Assembly: GCA_003254925.1 (NCBI GenBank)
Contig: QANZ01009396.1
Span: 153,452 to 217,451, forward strand
From: Chamaecrista fasciculata
Taxonomy: Eukaryota > Streptophyta > Magnoliopsida > Fabales > Fabaceae
Length of the DNA stretch: 64,000 nucleotides
Direction: 5' to 3'
Shown: positions 28,688-38,753 of the stretch, piece after piece
Layout: each line of letters opens with the position of its first letter
How positions within the stretch are numbered: position 1 is the first letter of the stretch
Notes under the pieces: model-generated
What the model was told of the DNA's origin: nothing
Database searches by the model: none
The model's input: the letters and a program-made list of their open reading frames with translations, nothing else
Made by a program: the position numbers and the translations under genes

Positions 28688-31045
28688 AGTGGTTGGCATG
28701 CCTGAAAGCCTTTGAAGTTAGTGGTGGCGAAGAGCTCGGGACATTTCGAAAGTTTAAGCGGCAAAGTGCAGCCTCAGTTGCTGCTGCTGCTGCTGCAGCC
28801 TTCGGCGCAATTCACAGAGCGAAAATGGTATAAGTGCCTCCTCCTGATGAAGCATGCACTCACTCCAGTTCAGGGGGTGAAAATTATTAGATTCTAGTTT
28901 GAAAGTTGATTCATCTATGCCATTTGAACAAAATTTAAGGAATTCCTTGGATGGGTTGCATCTCATGCTTTGCACCACAAAATAAGATAATCTCACTGTC
29001 ATATTACCAAAAGGAAGAATAAGGGCCTCTCAGTTTGGTTCAATCATGTGCAATAAAATGTAGTTCTTAGAATTAGATACTAGGCTAGGCTTTTTGCTTA
29101 ATTTCGATAAGTGTAGAGTTGGAACTTGTGTTTTGTATTACACGATTTCTTGGTAGCAGAAACTCAGAATTAGTTATCCTCTCTTCTGCACAGCTATTAT
29201 GTTCTCTCTCTCTCTCACACACACACTCATACATACATGTGATTATATATTTTATTGCCTCTTGCTATGTTAGCATCCACAAAATTCGAATCTCCAATTA
29301 TTATAATTTGACTAGCTCAGTGATCCAATTGTTACAGGGCACACCTATCAGTAATTTTTGGTGAGCACCCAAAAAAAAAAAAGAAACTTGACCAAAGAAA
29401 ATCAGTAATTTTGTTGGCAGTTAATTATTTTATTTTGAGGTTGGTTTAGAGTGGTCGAGTCCCTCCTTGCTGACCCTTTTATTAAATGAGTAAGTTAAAA
29501 AAGTTTTTTTTTTCCTTTGGTGAAATGAGGCTTATTTCGGTCATTCCATTTATAGCATAAGGTCTCTTAATTTTAATGTGCCAAAAGTTCTTTCTCCTAG
29601 TGAATTCATAAAAATTACAAAATTGTACTTGATTATTATTTTTTTTAAGAAAAACTCTTATATTCCTAAACGGAAATGGATCATCTACATTTTTCTTTCC
29701 TGTGTGAGGGAGAAATACGAATGGGATCCGAATTCAAGCTCCGTCGCATCACACTGACTGCTCCGTTCACGTTCCTCCCCTCCCCTCCGGCACAGAACCG
29801 GATTCTCAACAGTCTAACTCTACATTTTGTCCAATACGGACAGTCCGATTTATTGAACCGTCTAGATGTTGTTAACGTTCTGACGTTCTGTTACTTGTTT
29901 ATTTAAGTTCTTCAAGTGTTGAAATAGAGTGTTGCATCTTGATATGTAGTTTCCTATTATATTGTTTTTGTAAATTTGTAATTGGAAAGTCATTTGTAGC
30001 AAGAAAGCAATGTTGCTAACGCTCAAGTCATATAACATTCGTCACAAGTTTTGCAAAGGAACAAAATCTGTCTATGGCGCTAGTTAAAATTTTAAAAGGA
30101 AACTTGGATAGATGTTACATTTATGTGCCATAAGGTGTTATCTGGGTTGGTTGTGATCGCATGTCAGCTATCATATTTTGTCTTTAATGTCTTTGGCTGT
30201 GGCTTTGGAAGTTGCCATTTATGGTATTGTGAAGTCATTTTGATCACATGAAATGTTTAACCATGTGTGGGGTATGTTATGTATGATTGATGTTAGGCAT
30301 TGGGGAGTCCAAGCGAGATATTTCTAAAGAAGCTGCCTTTTGTTTTGAGTTCAGATAATTTTGTTTCAGAAAAAGGTAACTTCATTAATTTTATCATCTG
30401 ATTTTTCATTCTTTATTGCTAGACTTTTGATTGTTTTTGCCTGTCTCATTCAGAATCTCATGTTGGTTGGTTCAGCTTTGTCATTCAATGATCTTGGGAT
30501 TGTTCCTCATGATGAACTGAAGGGGTACCCTGTCGAGTTTCTTTTCTCATACAGACAATAAGGAGCCCCACAATTTGGTTTTACCATCAGTGAGAGAGTC
30601 TCTCCAGATGCTTGGCCTTAAGGTTATTTGGATATTTGATCCTGAATAAATATGGCAGCCTGTTTTGATCGTAATTTTGCCATTTTATAATAGAAATGAA
30701 GATCGATCTGAAGAGCTATAGATGGAGATTGATCATTAGAATAAAACTCGGATTCTTGTTATGAACTGGGCATTTAAAATGCAACTTCTGATCAGCCACA
30801 ACATCTTATCTCTACGGATATTAATTATTTGTTGTGTACTTTTTGTGTTCCATTTCTAATATTCGGCATATTATTGGAGTGTCCTCCAAGTCATTCCATA
30901 AGGACACTCACTGGGTTTCCTTCACCGACAGATCTAGTATACAATCTAGAAAGTAAAAAAAGTGAAAAAGCTTGCTATTGAAAGCAGAAATTAATAAATA
31001 GCAGGAAGTGAAACCAAGTCTGGCCACTCGAGTAATTATCAATCC
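28688..31045. other. 3' flank of ABCC5-like gene; possible unrecognised exons
   Basis: The first few hundred bases are likely 3' UTR, with a CTG/CAG run at 28778-28798 and CT/CA repeats near 29205-29230. At 30297-30386 a reading ALGSPSEIFLKKLPFVLSS is bounded by TTAG and GGTAAC. It could splice to about 30454 (ATTCAG acceptor) to give ESHVGWFSFVIQ and a stop. I recognise no family, and the upstream part of such a gene is not evident, so I do not call a gene. A short ORF from 29715 (MGSEFKLRRITLTAPF) is equally unplaced. Confidence 0.25.
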
Positions 31046-31432
31046 ATGGCCTCAAATGACAAGCAGAGTTGGTTTGAATACATCAACCTGGATGGAAAGA
31101 ACAAAGGAGCAACAATGAAGTTGCATCAGAGAAACACAAAAGGTGAGCGAAAAGATTGTTGTTGCATCAACATTTACATAAACAACAATGTGCAGGCTGT
31201 GTCCAACTCGGTGTTGCATGATAGCCATGTAGAGATGAGAGACCCAGGAGTTAGATTATATTTCCATGACTTGAAGCTGGATACAGGAATTCCTAGTACT
31301 AACAAATGGGTGTCCTGGGAAATTTTGCTAAAACTTCGTTTTTGGCTTTATCTATTTCTGTTTTTCTTTTTACTCTTCCTCTGTCTCTTTCTGCTACTAT
31401 CCTCCAAAAGAATCCTCATTTTGATCATCTGA
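31046..31432 (+). CDS. Small protein with C-terminal membrane anchor, unknown
   Basis: An intronless 128-codon frame in a decent start context (AATCCATGGCC). The first 95 residues are soluble and polar, with a Cys cluster (DCCCINIYINNN) and the stretch SNSVLHDSHVEMRDPGVRL followed by YFHDLKLD. Residues about 97-128 are strongly hydrophobic (FWLYLFLFFFLLFLCLFLL) with a basic pair near the end. The layout suggests a tail-anchored or single-pass membrane protein. I do not recognise the family. The amino-acid composition of the soluble part looks protein-like rather than random, but a spurious ORF is not excluded. Confidence 0.5.
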   Translation: MASNDKQSWFEYINLDGKNKGATMKLHQRNTKGERKDCCCINIYINNNVQAVSNSVLHDSHVEMRDPGVRLYFHDLKLDTGIPSTNKWVSWEILLKLRFWLYLFLFFFLLFLCLFLLLSSKRILILII

Positions 31433-33376
31433 ACCAGGCCAAGCTACGTCTCATTTTGTCTTGATTAGAATAGTTACTTTCTTCTCTTCATTCTTTGTGT
31501 TTGAGTTTTATAATTACTCAACTATGGATTTAAAGTACATCTTCTAATACCAACTTGCGTTTGCTTTAGTTGAATGGTCCTCCTGTCAACTATGGATTTA
31601 TTAAAAAGTACATCTTAAAATGTTTATTATATACATATGTATAGTTGTATACGTATACCTACTGATCAAAGAGACTCGATTTGTAATGATTTAAAGCCAT
31701 GGTAAATTGTATGATTCTCAGATGTTTTAATTATAATAATACACAAGGCTCGCGAAACTAAGATTGTTGTTGATAATTGATATTTTAATAGGCAGGCACA
31801 TACACTGAATGAAGAGGAGCGGAGTGAGTCAAAGATTGATAATGTTGAATTCTTGGATCTCATAGGAAACCAAGAATTAGATTAAAGAATAAAGAATGAA
31901 AGATAGAGTATTGGAATGAGCAGTGTCGGCTATGGTTTGCCAAGTGGATGCTTACGCGTAATTTAAGGAACTTGATGGCCTAAGATCCCGCGCTTCTCAA
32001 TAATAGCTGTGCTCTTTACTCCAATGACGTGGTGGAATTTGATTGGTCACCCTCGTGTGATTTTCTGTGAGGTCACGATGTTGATGCGCGTGTATTTTTT
32101 ATTTTGTGAAAATAAAAATTTAGTTGGGGAGATGACGTTTCATTCCAGGGTCAGAGAGATCTCGGAATTCAATGAGCACTTACAGATAATTTACTAAATG
32201 AAGCAATGTATCACCAGAAATTGAACACAAGTCATGTAATTATTATTGGCGGAAGGTGACCAAGTGAGTCAAACCTCATTGGAGCGATGCGCGTATATTT
32301 AGTCACTCTCCTCCTTCGCACAATCTTGCTAGCTTGCTTCTCGTCTCTTCATTCACTTCTAGACAACCTCGCAACTGGTATTATATAATATTATATATAT
32401 AAATATGAACTTAGATCTAAATGAAGAGTCAAATATATTTTAATATAATTATGTACATATATTTTTATATTTATTGAAATCTTATATAAATATTTAAAAT
32501 AAAATATAACAATATATACTTTCAGGTATATGTGAGTATCCCCTCTCTAGGTCCACATATGGGACTCATAATTGTTTTTTAATAAATATTCATGAAATAA
32601 TATTTTAATTAGCATATAAATGTAGTTAATGCAAATATTTTTTTTTGAAAAAAATTTGAGGTACTATTATATCATGAATCATTGAATCGGGATGATAGAT
32701 GAGTAGTTTAGTGAAGTTACTGATATTTTCAATAATAACCCAGCTTTGGCATCCAGTTAACTAGCTAGTAATGGTTAATGAACTTGTTTGTATCTCTAAC
32801 ATGTATATATAGCATCATATATATGTAGCTTCAGATCTTATTATTGAACTGGTGGTGGCAGTGGAGTAGCTGGCATTATTGATGGTGCCAAAGTTGCCAA
32901 CAATGACAAACATATTTTTCTGGTAAGACAAATATTTTTATGAATTTAATAGAAACCAAAGAGGACAATCCAAAATTATATGATTCTCTAAAAAAGAGTA
33001 ACTAAGTGCATATTCCACTTCATATTTGGATGTACTTTTATAATGCATATAAGACAACTTGCTTCTCTTCACTTATTATTTTACAATTGGTGAAACGTTA
33101 CTGCATTAAGTCGTTCAATATGTTTTTGAGAAGGCTTTGGCAAGGAATTAATTGTCGAACACATGATTGGGAAAGTATACTTAAAATTGGTTTCTTGCTT
33201 ATTGTACTCAGATTCTCATTATTATAGAATATATAATGATGATATTTCAACCGGAAGAAAAACAAATTAAAATTTAAAATTCAATATTTTATTAAAGAAC
33301 TCGGTCTTAAACTCAGTCTTAAGAGTTATTTAACCGGGGATGTTTTAAGTCGGAAAATTCATTCTTCATTTAAATA
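31433..33376. other. Intergenic DNA, no gene seen
   Basis: AT-rich, with no supported gene. A short GC-richer piece at about 32850-32920 (GGTGGTGGCAGTGGAGTAGC) reads GGGSGVAGIIDGAKVANND in one frame and ends before GTAAGA. It may be a stray exon fragment but is too short to identify. Confidence 0.35.
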
Positions 33377-33385
33377 TTTATTATT

Positions 33386-33699
33386 GGTCAAATTGTAAAT
33401 TTGGTCTCATATCTTTTGTTGAGTTTCCAATTTAGTCCTGTATGATACCAATTTAGGGATCAACCATTAGTTGATCCTTTTACAAAGATATGATACCACT
33501 TCTACATCTGATCTAAAGATATAAGATAATTGCGCAATTGACCCAAAGATATGGGACCAAACCTGCAACAACAAAAAAAGATATGAGACTAAATTAGAAA
33601 CTGACTAAAAAATATGAGACCAAAAGTGCAACAGAAAAAGATATGGGATCAAATTGGAGAACTCAACAAAAGATACGGGACCAAATTTTTGTTTTGACC
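33386..33699. mobile_element. MULE-type MITE with 9-bp target duplication
   Basis: Ends GGTCAAA...TTTTGACC are flanked by the identical 9-mer TTTATTATT (33377-33385 and 33700-33708). The arms contain repeated TTTGGTCTC / TTTAGTCCTG phrases on the left and their inverses (GAGACCAAA, GGGACCAAA) on the right. It belongs to the same broad family as 59825-60226 (shared AAGATATGGGACCAAA and ATCAACCATTAGTTGATCC). No coding capacity. Confidence 0.8.
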
Positions 33700-33708
33700 T
33701 TTATTATT

Positions 33709-34561
33709 TTATTTTTAACAGCTCGCAATACCTGTGACAAAACTGCCTCCTTCTTCAACATGGTTCCATAGTGTCGAAGGCGAGGCGTCACAGTCCAATA
33801 GATAGATCCCGCGTGTCGGATCCCTCATTGCATCATCACCGTTTGAATTTTCTTTCTCTTTTATTTTTTGAAACCATCAGGAAACAGCTTCACTATCATC
33901 AGCCCGACACGTCACCGACATATCCACGTGTCTGAATCTTACAGGCCACCGACATAACACAGACTCGCGCCCACGTTGCTAACGTGCACCCCCATCATTC
34001 TCGCATTCTATCTCTGCCCCTACAATACATTCATACATATTTTTTCTTTCTTACATCTTCTTTCTTTTCTCGCTCTTCCTTCTCTGCAAAATTCGCTCCA
34101 TCCAATTCTTGAAAACTACTCCTCCATAACTCACTGTTTCTCTCTCTAGTTCGATTCGGCGATTTCCGCTCTTATAAAGTCATCCAATCTTGCAGTTTCG
34201 CTCCCAAATCAGATTTAACTGATCTCAGAAACTGGCGATTCCTCGTGATTCGTGCTGATTTTGCTGATTTTTTCCGACCTCAATTTGGTAACTTACTCTG
34301 ATTCGATCCTATTGATTCCGAATTTGCTTTCTGGTTGTGAATTTTTTGCTCCGGAAATAGTAAATGCTGTTAAGCCTGCGACCTGTTCTTTTTTCTTTGG
34401 AGCTGATCCTGTGCTAAGATCAATCTGTGTCATTTGGCCTAGGGTTTATGTATTCGTTGATGTAAATGTTAGCTTGTAAGTTCGGGATTGGTTTTTTGTG
34501 ACTGTGACAGACAAAAAAAAAATGTTGATTTCTTGATTAACTAGTTTACTTTGGGTGTCAA
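33709..34561 (+). promoter_or_regulatory. Promoter and 5' UTR of the MUR3-like gene
   Basis: The stretch 33750-33990 is GC-richer than its surroundings and holds several ACGT cores (CGACACGTCA, TCCACGTGTC, CCCACGTTGC, TAACGTGCAC), which are candidate bZIP/bHLH sites. A CT-rich, probably transcribed leader runs from about 34020. No protein-coding signal before the ATG at 34562. Confidence 0.4.
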
Positions 34562-36355
34562 ATGAGACGTCGCCCTCTGGTAGGTGTTCTACCGGGGCAA
34601 ATGGAGAAAGGAACGAATAAGAACCACAATTCTCGGGTTTGTTGTTTGGCTTCCTTGTCTGCTTTTTTCTGGTTCTTTTTATTGTACTTTCATTTTGTGG
34701 TCCTTGGAGGTAGTAATGTTCATGAGTCTACAAAGCTAGAACCTACTTCTGTAATTTATGAATCTACTCCTGTACTTTATGAATCTACTCCTGCCCATGT
34801 AACCAAAGCCAGTGAAGGGCAAACTCCTCCAAGAAAGATTGCCACAGGAAATGACATCAATCAGGTGAAAAGGCCTCCAAAAAATAATGTTGTTCATCCG
34901 GTACCAAGCCCTCAGAAGAATTATCCATTTATGAAAGCATTGAGAACTGCTGAAAACAAGAGTGATCCCTGTGGGGGGAGGTATATTTATGTGCATGAGC
35001 TTCCTCCAAGGTTTAATGAGGATATGTTGAAGGAGTGCAGGAGTTTAAGTCTTTGGACTAATATGTGTAAGTTCACCACTAATGCTGGGCTTGGTCCACC
35101 GCTGGAAAATGTTGAAGGTGTATTCTCAAATACAGGGTGGTATGCTACAAATCAGTTTGTTGTTGATGTGATATTCAGCAACCGGATGAAGCAGTATGAG
35201 TGCTTGACAAAGGATTCCTCCATTGCAGCTGCTATTTTTGTACCTTTCTATGCGGGTTTTGATATTGCACGTTATCTTTGGGGTTATAATATTTCCATGA
35301 GGGATGCTGCGTCACTTGATCTGGTTGATTGGCTTATGAAGAGACCAGAGTGGGGTATAATGAATGGCAGAGACCATTTTCTTGTTGCAGGAAGGATAAC
35401 GTGGGATTTCAGGAGACTATCTGAGGAAGAGACAGATTGGGGCAACAAGCTTCTATTTCTACCAGCGGCAAAGAATATGTCCATGCTTGTGGTTGAATCC
35501 AGCCCATGGAATGCCAATGATTTTGGTATTCCATATCCGACATACTTCCACCCTGCAAAAGATGCTGATGTGTTCATTTGGCAGGACAGAATGAGGCAAT
35601 TGGAGAGGAAGTGGCTTTTCTCTTTTGCTGGAGCTCCTCGTCCTGATAACCCCAAATCAATCAGGGGTCAGATAATTGACCAATGCAGGAGTTCAAAAGT
35701 TGGTAAGCTGTTGGAATGCGACTTTGGTGAAAGCAAATGTCATTCTCCCAGCAGTATAATGCAAATGTTTCAGAGCTCGCTTTTCTGCTTGCAACCCCAG
35801 GGTGATTCATACACACGAAGATCTGCTTTTGATTCAATGTTGGCTGGTTGTATACCTGTCTTCTTCCATCCAGGTTCAGCATATACACAATATACGTGGC
35901 ATCTTCCGAAGAATTATACTAAGTATTCTGTCTTTATTCCAGAGGATGATATCCGTAAGAGGAATGTCAGTATAGAGGAAAGGCTTCGCCAGATACCTCC
36001 TGAGCAAGTGAAAATCATGAGAGAGGAGGTCATTAGTCTCATACCAAGATTAGTGTATGCAGATCCTCGCTCCAAATTGGAAACTCTTAAAGATGCTTTT
36101 GATGTTTCTGTACAAGCAATCATTGACAAGGTTACAAATTTAAGGAAGGATATAATCGCAGGTCATACAAATGACAACTTTATTGAGGAGACCAGCTGGA
36201 AATACGCCTTGTTGGAAGAGGGTCAGCGTGAGGTAGGACCTCATGAATGGGATCCTTTCTTCTCAAAACCAAAAGACGGAAGTGGGGATTCCAGTGATTC
36301 CTCTGTTGAAGCTGCAAAAAATTCTTGGAAGAATGAGCAGAGAGACCATTCATGA
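34562..36355 (+). CDS. MUR3: Xyloglucan galactosyltransferase, MUR3/KATAMARI1-like (GT47, exostosin family)
   Basis: A single exon encodes 597 residues. Residues 1-25 are basic and cytosolic. Residues 26-49 form a hydrophobic signal anchor ([19 protein letters not shown]), giving the type II Golgi topology of plant glycosyltransferases. The stem (50-120) carries a short tandem repeat ([14 protein letters not shown]). The exostosin/GT47 domain (about 135-550) includes [10 protein letters not shown]-like start, [38 protein letters not shown] and [20 protein letters not shown]. These blocks are nearly identical to Arabidopsis MUR3, which adds galactose to the third xylose of the XXXG xyloglucan unit and also affects actin and endomembrane organisation. 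The C-terminal [19 protein letters not shown] is also conserved. The start at 34562 (MRRRP) matches the basic N-terminus of the family; the in-frame Met 14 is a less likely alternative. Confidence 0.92.
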   Translation: MRRRPLVGVLPGQMEKGTNKNHNSRVCCLASLSAFFWFFLLYFHFVVLGGSNVHESTKLEPTSVIYESTPVLYESTPAHVTKASEGQTPPRKIATGNDINQVKRPPKNNVVHPVPSPQKNYPFMKALRTAENKSDPCGGRYIYVHELPPRFNEDMLKECRSLSLWTNMCKFTTNAGLGPPLENVEGVFSNTGWYATNQFVVDVIFSNRMKQYECLTKDSSIAAAIFVPFYAGFDIARYLWGYNISMRDAASLDLVDWLMKRPEWGIMNGRDHFLVAGRITWDFRRLSEEETDWGNKLLFLPAAKNMSMLVVESSPWNANDFGIPYPTYFHPAKDADVFIWQDRMRQLERKWLFSFAGAPRPDNPKSIRGQIIDQCRSSKVGKLLECDFGESKCHSPSSIMQMFQSSLFCLQPQGDSYTRRSAFDSMLAGCIPVFFHPGSAYTQYTWHLPKNYTKYSVFIPEDDIRKRNVSIEERLRQIPPEQVKIMREEVISLIPRLVYADPRSKLETLKDAFDVSVQAIIDKVTNLRKDIIAGHTNDNFIEETSWKYALLEEGQREVGPHEWDPFFSKPKDGSGDSSDSSVEAAKNSWKNEQRDHS

Positions 36356-37451
36356 AAGATAGGTTAAGGTATAAGGTATTGTCTACAAGATTCTGAAATG
36401 TGGTTTTATGCAGACTCACAGAATTGCCTTCCCTGAATAGGACAGAAGAGGGGAACAGTTATTACATGTGCTATTTTCCTTACTGCATAACTTGCATCAC
36501 AGGTTTCCTATTTGATAACCTCAGCATGGAGATGTTCTGTGCTTTCCACATTTTTGTTATATAGGTTTTTTTTTTCTCCTGATTCTGCATCATGTACTCC
36601 TAGAAATGTATTTTGAAAGGCTTAATAATTTCATTAATATAGAATTTCTGTCGAATTGATTCGATTAGGCAAAATATAATCTATAAGTGAACTCATGTTT
36701 AATGGTGTTCATGAACAAGTTTAGCCTCTCCAGACCAAAAAAAGGAAAAAAAAGGAACAAGTTTAACTTTCATTTGTTTCACTGACAACATTAATAAAGC
36801 CTTGGAAAGATCAGCTAAAGCGAGAATAATCTAATGTTCTTCACATGTATCAGCTTTGCATGGAAATAAGTTGCTTCACTATTTTTGACGACCTCTAGCT
36901 AATCTGCCTCCATGTAACCTATTTTCTTGTGCAATTTATTGGCAATGTGTAGCTCGGTGATGATAGTATAGAAATGGCGGAAAACCATGAACAGTTTCTG
37001 ATGATGTAGAGATTGGCCTTGATGAAAAGTCTCATGATCTTGAGGTGAATTTCGGGAATTTTTTCTTACATATTAGACACCATTTTATTGTGCATATATG
37101 ATAGACTCCTCCAGTGTGGAAAGGGTACTTATTGTTTATTGAAGGCGATATGGGGCAATTTGATTATTTTTGCCCCATGCATCACTCTTGCGTGTCTGCC
37201 TAACCTAACCTTCCTCTTCTTTCTGTGCTTGCAGTTGAAAAATGCGATGGCCCTTCATTTTCCTAAACCAGTAATGGTCCCCATGATGACAGGCTATTTT
37301 ATATTTGTTTTAAAATAAAAAAAATATAAACTTTGAGATAATTCAATTATAAAAATTTAACTCCATGGATGATATCACTTTGTAATTTGTATTCTCCCTC
37401 CTCTGTTGTATCATATGCGAGATGACGTAACATTTTATATATATAAAAAAA
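36356..37451. other. 3' UTR of MUR3-like gene and intergenic DNA
   Basis: Likely 3' UTR to about 36650 (AATAAT near 36622-36627 could be a poly(A) signal). No further gene is supported up to the MITE at 37452. Confidence 0.4.
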
Positions 37452-37801
37452 GGCTAAAGTGCACTTTTGGTCTCATAACTTTGGCAAAGGTCTCAATTTG
37501 GTCCCATAACTTTTAAAAACATCTCACCGTTGGTCCCAAGCTGATTTCGATCCATTATCTGTCGTTAAAAATGATATGACATACTGAGTTGGATGATGAC
37601 GTGGCATATGGGTAAAGTTATGGAATGGATGGAAATCAGTTTGGGACTAACGGTGGAACGGTTTTCAGAAGTTATGAGATCAAAATTACAACAAAAAAAG
37701 TTATGAGACCAAATTGAGACCTTTGCCAAAGTTATGGGACCAAAATTGCAACAACAAAATTATAGTACCAAATTGAAACCTTACCAAAAGTGCACTTTAA
37801 C
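37452..37801. mobile_element. MULE-type MITE
   Basis: The left arm starts GGCTAAAGTGCACTTTTGG and repeats TTTGGTC(T/C)C phrases. The right arm ends CCAAAAGTGCACTTTAAC, the near-inverse. Both sides abut A-runs, so a target duplication of A residues is possible but cannot be proved. Confidence 0.7.
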
Positions 37802-38753
37802 AAAAAAAAAAAAAATGACATCAATCAGAATCCTTTGTTCTGTTGTATGGGTATCTCTCTGGATTCTTCTTACCTCACCGACGACTATCTAAGTTAGGGT
37901 GGGCTATCCAAAGCCCAATGGGCTCGCTCCACATGTATCCCTACTAAAAACCCAAAAGCCCAAAAAGAAAGTGAAAATGAATGGAAGTAGTTGTTGTAGC
38001 TCTGGCATATAATACAGATAGATAACAGAACCTAGGCAAATGGCAATACAAAATTCCAAAACCCAAAATGTTCATGTATTCCACGCTCCTCCTCCAGCTC
38101 ATGCATTCATGATTCCTCTCTTCCTATTTATTTCAACTTGTTACTTCCTGTTTTTTTCTTTTTTATCCTTTCCTAATCATCATTACAATTTACAAACATC
38201 GTAAGTAAGAAACAAAAGTACTGTTTCGTATGAGTTCTTAATAATTTAAGAACAAACAGAGTTAGTACATCCATCAAGTGAGACTAGACTAGGCTTGGCT
38301 AGAAATAGAAACAAAATAGATACGGCACGAGAGGGAAACATGTACATCACTGCACATAACTTGCACGTTATTGTTTTTGGTTCCTTTCAAGTTTCAAGAA
38401 AATGGTAACAAGTATCATCCAGTCAGGTGAAACAAACACCAAAAAGATTTGAGATTTCTCTCTTCACTTTGATACTAACGGCTACATACATAGATACATA
38501 CTTATTACGTCTTGTATTTAAGCTCAACCTTAACATCTCGTGATATCTGCTTGCTTACGCCAACCAAACCAAAGGATCCTCGTGATGAAGAGCTCTTCTA
38601 ATTCTGTTTCACGAGCTTCGTATTCCTCCTCTCTTATTCCACCACAACTTCCTAACCCAGTTTTCAAAATTTCTGCCTACCACCTTCAAAATCTTCAAAT
38701 ACCCCTTCTTCAGAAATCTTCTTCATGCATTCCACATTCTTCTCCTATCACAA
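37802..38753. promoter_or_regulatory. Upstream region of the SDD1-like gene
   Basis: No other gene is seen. A weak TATA-like TATTTAAG occurs at about 38515, roughly 240 bp before the ATG at 38754. An upstream ATG (38540) opens a 134-codon frame that overlaps the true start in another frame. If the transcript begins upstream of 38540 this could act as an inhibitory upstream ORF. Confidence 0.35.
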
